64,000 nt of DNA from Enterobacter asburiae (GTDB lineage: Bacteria > Pseudomonadota > Gammaproteobacteria > Enterobacterales > Enterobacteriaceae), in contig JAAQVN010000001.1 of NCBI GenBank assembly GCA_011754535.1, positions 4,092,001 to 4,156,000 on the forward strand, read 5' to 3'. Shown here one piece after another: positions 60,721-64,000 of this stretch; the first letter of the stretch is position 1; every line of letters starts with the position of its first letter. The notes below the pieces were generated by a model that saw only the letters and a list, made by a program, of their open reading frames with translations, did no database searches and was not told where the DNA came from. A program made the position numbers and the translations under genes.

Positions 60721-62565
60721 ATGGAGCAAAACCCGCAGTCACAGCTGAAACTTCTTGTCCAACGCGGTAAGGAGCAAGGCTATCTGACCTATGCCGAGGT
60801 CAATGACCATCTGCCGGAAGATATCGTCGATTCAGACCAGATCGAAGACATCATCCAAATGATCAATGACATGGGCATTCAGGTGATGGAAGAAGCACCG
60901 GATGCCGATGATCTGTTGCTGGCTGAAACCTCCAACAACACTGACGAAGATGCGGAAGAAGCTGCTGCACAGGTACTGTCCAGCGTGGAATCTGAAATCG
61001 GGCGTACCACTGACCCGGTCCGCATGTACATGCGCGAAATGGGTACCGTTGAACTGTTGACCCGCGAAGGCGAAATTGACATCGCAAAACGCATCGAAGA
61101 CGGGATCAACCAGGTACAGTGTTCTGTTGCCGAATACCCGGAAGCGATCACCTATCTGCTGGAGCAGTACGATCGCGTTGAAGCGGAAGAAGCGCGCCTG
61201 TCTGACCTGATCACCGGTTTTGTCGACCCGAACGCTGAAGAAGATATGGCGCCTACCGCCACTCATGTCGGTTCTGAACTGTCTCAGGAAGAGATGGATG
61301 ACGACGAAGACGAAGATGAGGAAGAAGACGACGACAGCGCGGACGATGATAACAGCATCGACCCGGAACTGGCGCGTGAGAAGTTTGCCGAGCTGCGCAC
61401 CCAGTACGAAGTGACGCGTGACACCATCAAAGCGAAAGGCCGCAGCCATGCCGCCGCTCAGGAAGAGATCCTGAAGCTGTCTGAAGTATTCAAACAGTTC
61501 CGCCTGGTGCCAAAACAGTTCGACTACCTGGTTAACAGCATGCGCGTGATGATGGATCGCGTACGTACCCAGGAACGCATCATCATGAAGCTGTGCGTTG
61601 AGCAGTGCAAAATGCCGAAGAAGAACTTCATCACCCTCTTCACCGGCAACGAAACCAGCGAAACCTGGTTCAACGCGGCTATCGCGATGAACAAGCCGTG
61701 GTCTGAAAAACTGCACGACGTGAAGGACGATGTTTATCGTGGTCTGCAGAAGCTGCAGCAGATTGAAGAAGAGACCGGCTTGACCATCGAGCAGGTTAAA
61801 GACATCAACCGTCGCATGTCCATCGGTGAAGCGAAAGCCCGCCGGGCCAAGAAAGAGATGGTTGAGGCGAACTTACGTCTGGTTATCTCTATCGCCAAGA
61901 AATATACCAACCGCGGTCTGCAGTTCCTGGATCTGATTCAGGAAGGCAACATCGGTCTTATGAAAGCGGTAGATAAGTTTGAATACCGTCGTGGTTACAA
62001 GTTCTCTACTTACGCGACATGGTGGATCCGTCAGGCAATTACCCGCTCTATCGCAGACCAGGCGCGCACCATCCGTATTCCGGTGCATATGATTGAGACC
62101 ATCAACAAGCTCAACCGTATCTCCCGTCAGATGCTGCAGGAGATGGGCCGCGAGCCGACGCCGGAAGAGCTGGCCGAGCGCATGCTGATGCCAGAAGACA
62201 AGATCCGTAAAGTGCTGAAAATTGCCAAAGAGCCAATCTCCATGGAAACGCCAATCGGTGACGATGAAGATTCGCATCTGGGTGATTTCATCGAGGATAC
62301 CACCCTCGAGCTGCCGCTGGACTCTGCGACCACCGAGAGCCTGCGTGCCGCGACGCACGACGTTCTGGCTGGCCTGACCGCCCGTGAAGCAAAAGTTCTG
62401 CGTATGCGTTTCGGCATCGATATGAATACCGACCACACGCTGGAAGAAGTGGGTAAACAGTTCGACGTTACCCGCGAACGTATCCGTCAGATCGAAGCGA
62501 AGGCGCTGCGTAAGCTGCGTCATCCAAGCCGCTCTGAAGTGCTGCGTAGCTTCCTGGACGACTAA
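60721..62565 (+). CDS. rpoD: RpoD, primary sigma factor sigma-70
   Basis: A 614-residue sigma factor. Region 1.1 is N-terminal; an acidic stretch of Asp/Glu lies near residues 190-215; region 2 has '[37 protein letters not shown]'-type sequence (core binding and -10 recognition, key element [11 protein letters not shown]); region 4 ends '[20 protein letters not shown]' for -35 recognition. It directs RNA polymerase to housekeeping promoters. The start at MEQNPQSQ follows the E. coli one; 165 bases separate it from dnaG. Confidence 0.99.
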   Translation: MEQNPQSQLKLLVQRGKEQGYLTYAEVNDHLPEDIVDSDQIEDIIQMINDMGIQVMEEAPDADDLLLAETSNNTDEDAEEAAAQVLSSVESEIGRTTDPVRMYMREMGTVELLTREGEIDIAKRIEDGINQVQCSVAEYPEAITYLLEQYDRVEAEEARLSDLITGFVDPNAEEDMAPTATHVGSELSQEEMDDDEDEDEEEDDDSADDDNSIDPELAREKFAELRTQYEVTRDTIKAKGRSHAAAQEEILKLSEVFKQFRLVPKQFDYLVNSMRVMMDRVRTQERIIMKLCVEQCKMPKKNFITLFTGNETSETWFNAAIAMNKPWSEKLHDVKDDVYRGLQKLQQIEEETGLTIEQVKDINRRMSIGEAKARRAKKEMVEANLRLVISIAKKYTNRGLQFLDLIQEGNIGLMKAVDKFEYRRGYKFSTYATWWIRQAITRSIADQARTIRIPVHMIETINKLNRISRQMLQEMGREPTPEELAERMLMPEDKIRKVLKIAKEPISMETPIGDDEDSHLGDFIEDTTLELPLDSATTESLRAATHDVLAGLTAREAKVLRMRFGIDMNTDHTLEEVGKQFDVTRERIRQIEAKALRKLRHPSRSEVLRSFLDD

Positions 62566-62583
62566 TCTGTCCTGACAGTGAAA

Positions 62584-62609
62584 AAGCTCCCAATCGGGAG
62601 CTTTTTTTT
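62584..62609 (+). terminator. rpoD operon terminator
   Basis: AAGCTCCC at 62584-62591 and GGGAGCTT at 62596-62603, loop AATC, continuing in an eight-base T run to 62609. A strong rho-independent terminator. Confidence 0.95.
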
Positions 62610-62695
62610 GTTTATTCCCTCTCTCTTTGTACTGTGGGCTCCCCAGTAATTTATAAGCAGAAGCAATAACCTTGTTTCAGAACGAGTGAAGACTT

Positions 62696-62908
62696 TCAGC
62701 GAAGCTCTGATCCGGCTGTAAATCGCTGAGGCGTTTGCCTTCCGGCCGGGGCGAGGCGCATGGATGCGCCGAGAGGGCGGGCTTTACAGGGACGTTACCT
62801 CCGCCCGTCCCCGATAAGCCGGAAGGAATAAGCCGAGGGCACCGCGAAGCGGCGATTTACCGCCGGGAGCCCGGGTCGCCAGGGTGGTGGCGACTGAGCC
62901 ACCCTGGC
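62696..62908. other. GC-rich, multi-stem structured intergenic element of unknown function
   Basis: The 526-base gap between rpoD and mug holds no supported gene, but several perfect stems in series. TCAGCG/CGCTGA (62696-62701 with 62724-62729). CCTTCCGGC/GCCGGAAGG (62738-62746 with 62818-62826), continued by CGGGG/CCCCG (62747-62751 with 62809-62813), enclosing two hairpins: GGCGCA/TGCGCC (62755-62770) and GGGCGG/CCGCCC (62775-62780 with 62801-62806), so a three-way junction. Then CCGC/GCGG (62842-62852) and a perfect 10-pair stem GCCAGGGTGG/CCACCCTGGC (62878-62887 with 62899-62908). It is not a rRNA, tRNA or known riboswitch that I recognise. A weak 67-codon frame crosses it but I do not count it as a gene. 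Confidence 0.65.
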
Positions 62909-62981
62909 ACGTTCACAGGTCATGTCGTGACAGAGTAGCAAGGAAGATAAAGTGAACGGAATGACCACCACGGCCGTATAT

Positions 62982-63085
62982 TCCCCTCACCCTAACCCTC
63001 TCCCCGTAGGGGCGAGGGGACTGTTCCGTGCTGCCATAACGTGGTGGGGATCCCTCAGTCATGTGGGGTGAGGGCATCAGGCCGC
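62982..63085. repeat. Pair of CCCTCACCC palindromic repeats downstream of mug
   Basis: CCCCTCACCCTAACCCTCTCC-type arm at 62983-63005 forms a stem CCCTC-T-CCCC with GGGG-C-GAGGG (62996-63018). An inverted half-copy GTGGGGTGAGGGCATCAGGCC ends at 63083, sharing an exact 18-mer with 22756-22773. It lies before the mug stop on the minus strand. Confidence 0.75.
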
Positions 63086-63091
63086 AGAGGA

Positions 63092-63598
63092 TTACAGCCC
63101 CCGCACCATCAGCGCCTCATCCAGTTCCCGATACGCCTCCACCAGCTTATCCAGCGTCGCCCTGTTGAGCCCGCTCGGGTTCGGCAGCACCCACACCTGC
63201 GTAACGCCAATCATGATGCTCTGCTTGCCCCACTTCGTTCCACGCTGGCTAAACGCCTGCTCGTAGGCCTGCTTGCCGAGGATCGCCAGCGCGGCCGGCT
63301 GGTAGTCTTCAATCTTCTTCACCAGCTCTCGCCCGCCGCTGCGCAGCTCATGCAGGTTTACCTCGCTCGCCTGTACCGTCGGCCGCTCGACCAGCATGGT
63401 AATGCCGCAGCGTGTATCCAGCAGGTGCTGCTCCTCTTCGGGCTTGAGTAATCTGTCGGTAAACCCGGCCTGGTAGATCACCTTCCAGAAGCGATTTCCC
63501 GGATGGGCAAAGTGAAAACCGGTGTGCGCAGAGGACTTTCCTGGGTTGATACCGCAAAACACGACCCGCAGGCCAGGTGCAAGAATATCGTTGATCAT
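63092..63598 (-). CDS. mug: Mug, G/U mismatch-specific DNA glycosylase
   Basis: A 168-residue uracil-DNA-glycosylase-fold enzyme. The catalytic '[13 protein letters not shown]' with the Asn nucleophile-activating residue and '[13 protein letters not shown]' for base flipping are intact. It removes uracil and ethenocytosine opposite guanine. Start MINDILAPG matches E. coli; an ATG four codons upstream is possible. It is convergent with rpoD. Confidence 0.96.
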   Translation of the reverse strand: MINDILAPGLRVVFCGINPGKSSAHTGFHFAHPGNRFWKVIYQAGFTDRLLKPEEEQHLLDTRCGITMLVERPTVQASEVNLHELRSGGRELVKKIEDYQPAALAILGKQAYEQAFSQRGTKWGKQSIMIGVTQVWVLPNPSGLNRATLDKLVEAYRELDEALMVRGL

Positions 63599-63722
63599 CT
63601 TTACTCCCACTGATACATCGTTATGGAAGTATAAAGGATTGATTATGCGTTGTTTATAAAAACAGCAAGCAGGAGTGAATGGCTGGATTGCTGCGGGGAG
63701 TTACTTTATAATTCACCGCCAC

Positions 63723-63798
63723 GGCCCCTTAGCTCAGTGGTTAGAGCAGGCGACTCATAATCGCTTGGTCGCTGGTTCAAGTCCAGCAGGGGCCACCA
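63723..63798 (+). tRNA. ileX: tRNA-Ile with CAU anticodon (ileX type)
   Basis: A 76-base cloverleaf: acceptor GGCCCCT/AGGGGCC, D-arm AGCTCAGTGGTTAGAGC, anticodon loop CTCATAA, T-arm GCTGGTTCAAGTCCAGC, and encoded CCA. The CAT anticodon together with this body equals E. coli ileX, whose C34 is changed to lysidine by TilS so that it reads AUA. Position next to mug agrees with ileX. Confidence 0.95.
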
Positions 63799-63806
63799 GA
63801 CACCGC

Positions 63807-63840
63807 AAGGGCTGACGAGAAATCGTCGGCCCTTTTCTTT
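63807..63840 (+). terminator. tRNA-Ile terminator
   Basis: A 12-pair stem, AAGGGCTGACGA at 63807-63818 and TCGTCGGCCCTT at 63823-63834, GAAA loop, one G-U pair, followed by TTCTTTTTCC. Confidence 0.93.
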
Positions 63841-63904
63841 TTCCTGGGATACTTTCAAGCGGTAACCATTGTGATTTATGGTTAATATATGACCACTCAT
63901 CAAA

Positions 63905-63932
63905 GCCAACGCCGCATTCACGCGGCGTTGGC
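63905..63932. terminator. Terminator of the gene entering from the right edge
   Basis: A perfect 11-pair stem GCCAACGCCGC (63905-63915) with GCGGCGTTGGC (63922-63932). It lies 33 bases past the stop codon of the minus-strand gene and works for it, though the T run is short (TTTG). Confidence 0.75.
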
Positions 63933-63965
63933 CCTGTTTTAAAGACAGTAAAAACTTACAACAGG

Positions 63966-64000
63966 TTAAAAGACATAACGCATACCAAGGGTAAATTCAT
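63966..64000 (-). CDS. Outer-membrane beta-barrel protein, last codons only
   Basis: Reading the minus strand to TAA at 63966 gives the C-terminal residues EFTLGMRYVF. An alternating hydrophobic strand ending in Phe is the beta-signal recognised by the BAM complex, so this is likely a barrel protein (porin, small OMP or TonB receptor). In E. coli the next gene here is nfeF, a soluble enzyme, so the locus differs. Only the end is visible; the identity cannot be told. Confidence 0.55.
   Translation of the reverse strand, partial: EFTLGMRYVF

Noticed and set aside
62735..62938. A 67-codon open frame across the structured element after rpoD
   Set aside because: It lacks an ATG start and a ribosome site, and its Pro/Gly/Arg-rich content is what GC-rich stems give in any frame.

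Overview
This window comes from the chromosome of a member of the Enterobacteriaceae, most likely Enterobacter or a close relative. The backbone follows, in order, the E. coli K-12 block yqhC-yqhD-dkgA-ygiQ-ftsP-plsC-parC-ygiW-qseBC-mdaB-ygiN-parE-yqiA-cpdA-yqiB-nudF-tolC-ygiBCD-ribB-ubiK-hldE-glnE-ygiF-ygiM-cca-uppP-folB-plsY-tsaD-rpsU-dnaG-rpoD-mug-ileX. Proteins that I can compare from memory are close to their E. coli orthologues. The genus is an inference from gene content (urease with ureJ, several REP-like families, high GC coding DNA).

Layout. 1-15.0 kb is core: an aldehyde-stress locus (yqhC/yqhD/dkgA), radical-SAM YgiQ, a potassium transporter of the TrkG type, cell division and lipid genes (ftsP, plsC), topoisomerase IV subunit ParC, the QseBC two-component system with ygiW, and the quinone pair mdaB/ygiN. 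15.0-22.7 kb is accessory: a LysM/BON protein (Kbp type), then a tightly overlapping iron-chelate ABC operon that ends in an RpiR/SIS regulator, divergent from a TonB-dependent siderophore receptor. 22.8-31.7 kb is core again (parE, yqiA-cpdA-yqiB-nudF, tolC-ygiBC, ygiD). 32.1-37.1 kb holds a four-gene chaperone-usher fimbrial operon in the place where E. coli has zupT. 37.1-48.4 kb is core, with an FMN riboswitch ahead of ribB. 48.5-57.2 kb is accessory: an MFS transporter, an OhrR-like MarR regulator divergent from an exported esterase, and a complete urease cluster ureDABCEJFG, replacing the ttdRABT interval of E. coli. 57.2-64 kb is core: tsaD, the macromolecular synthesis operon rpsU-dnaG-rpoD, mug, and a tRNA-Ile (CAU). 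The window ends in the last codons of an apparent outer-membrane protein.

How the parts work together. The iron cluster supplies an outer-membrane receptor, a periplasmic binding protein, two permease subunits and an ATPase, all probably controlled by Fur-like sites in the shared 378-base intergenic region. The urease cluster supplies the three structural subunits and the nickel-insertion machinery (D, E, F, G) plus a putative nickel permease (J). Intergenic DNA carries at least two families of small palindromic repeats, several acting as terminators. The least explained DNA is the 526-base gap after rpoD, which holds a GC-rich, strongly self-complementary element at about 62696-62908.
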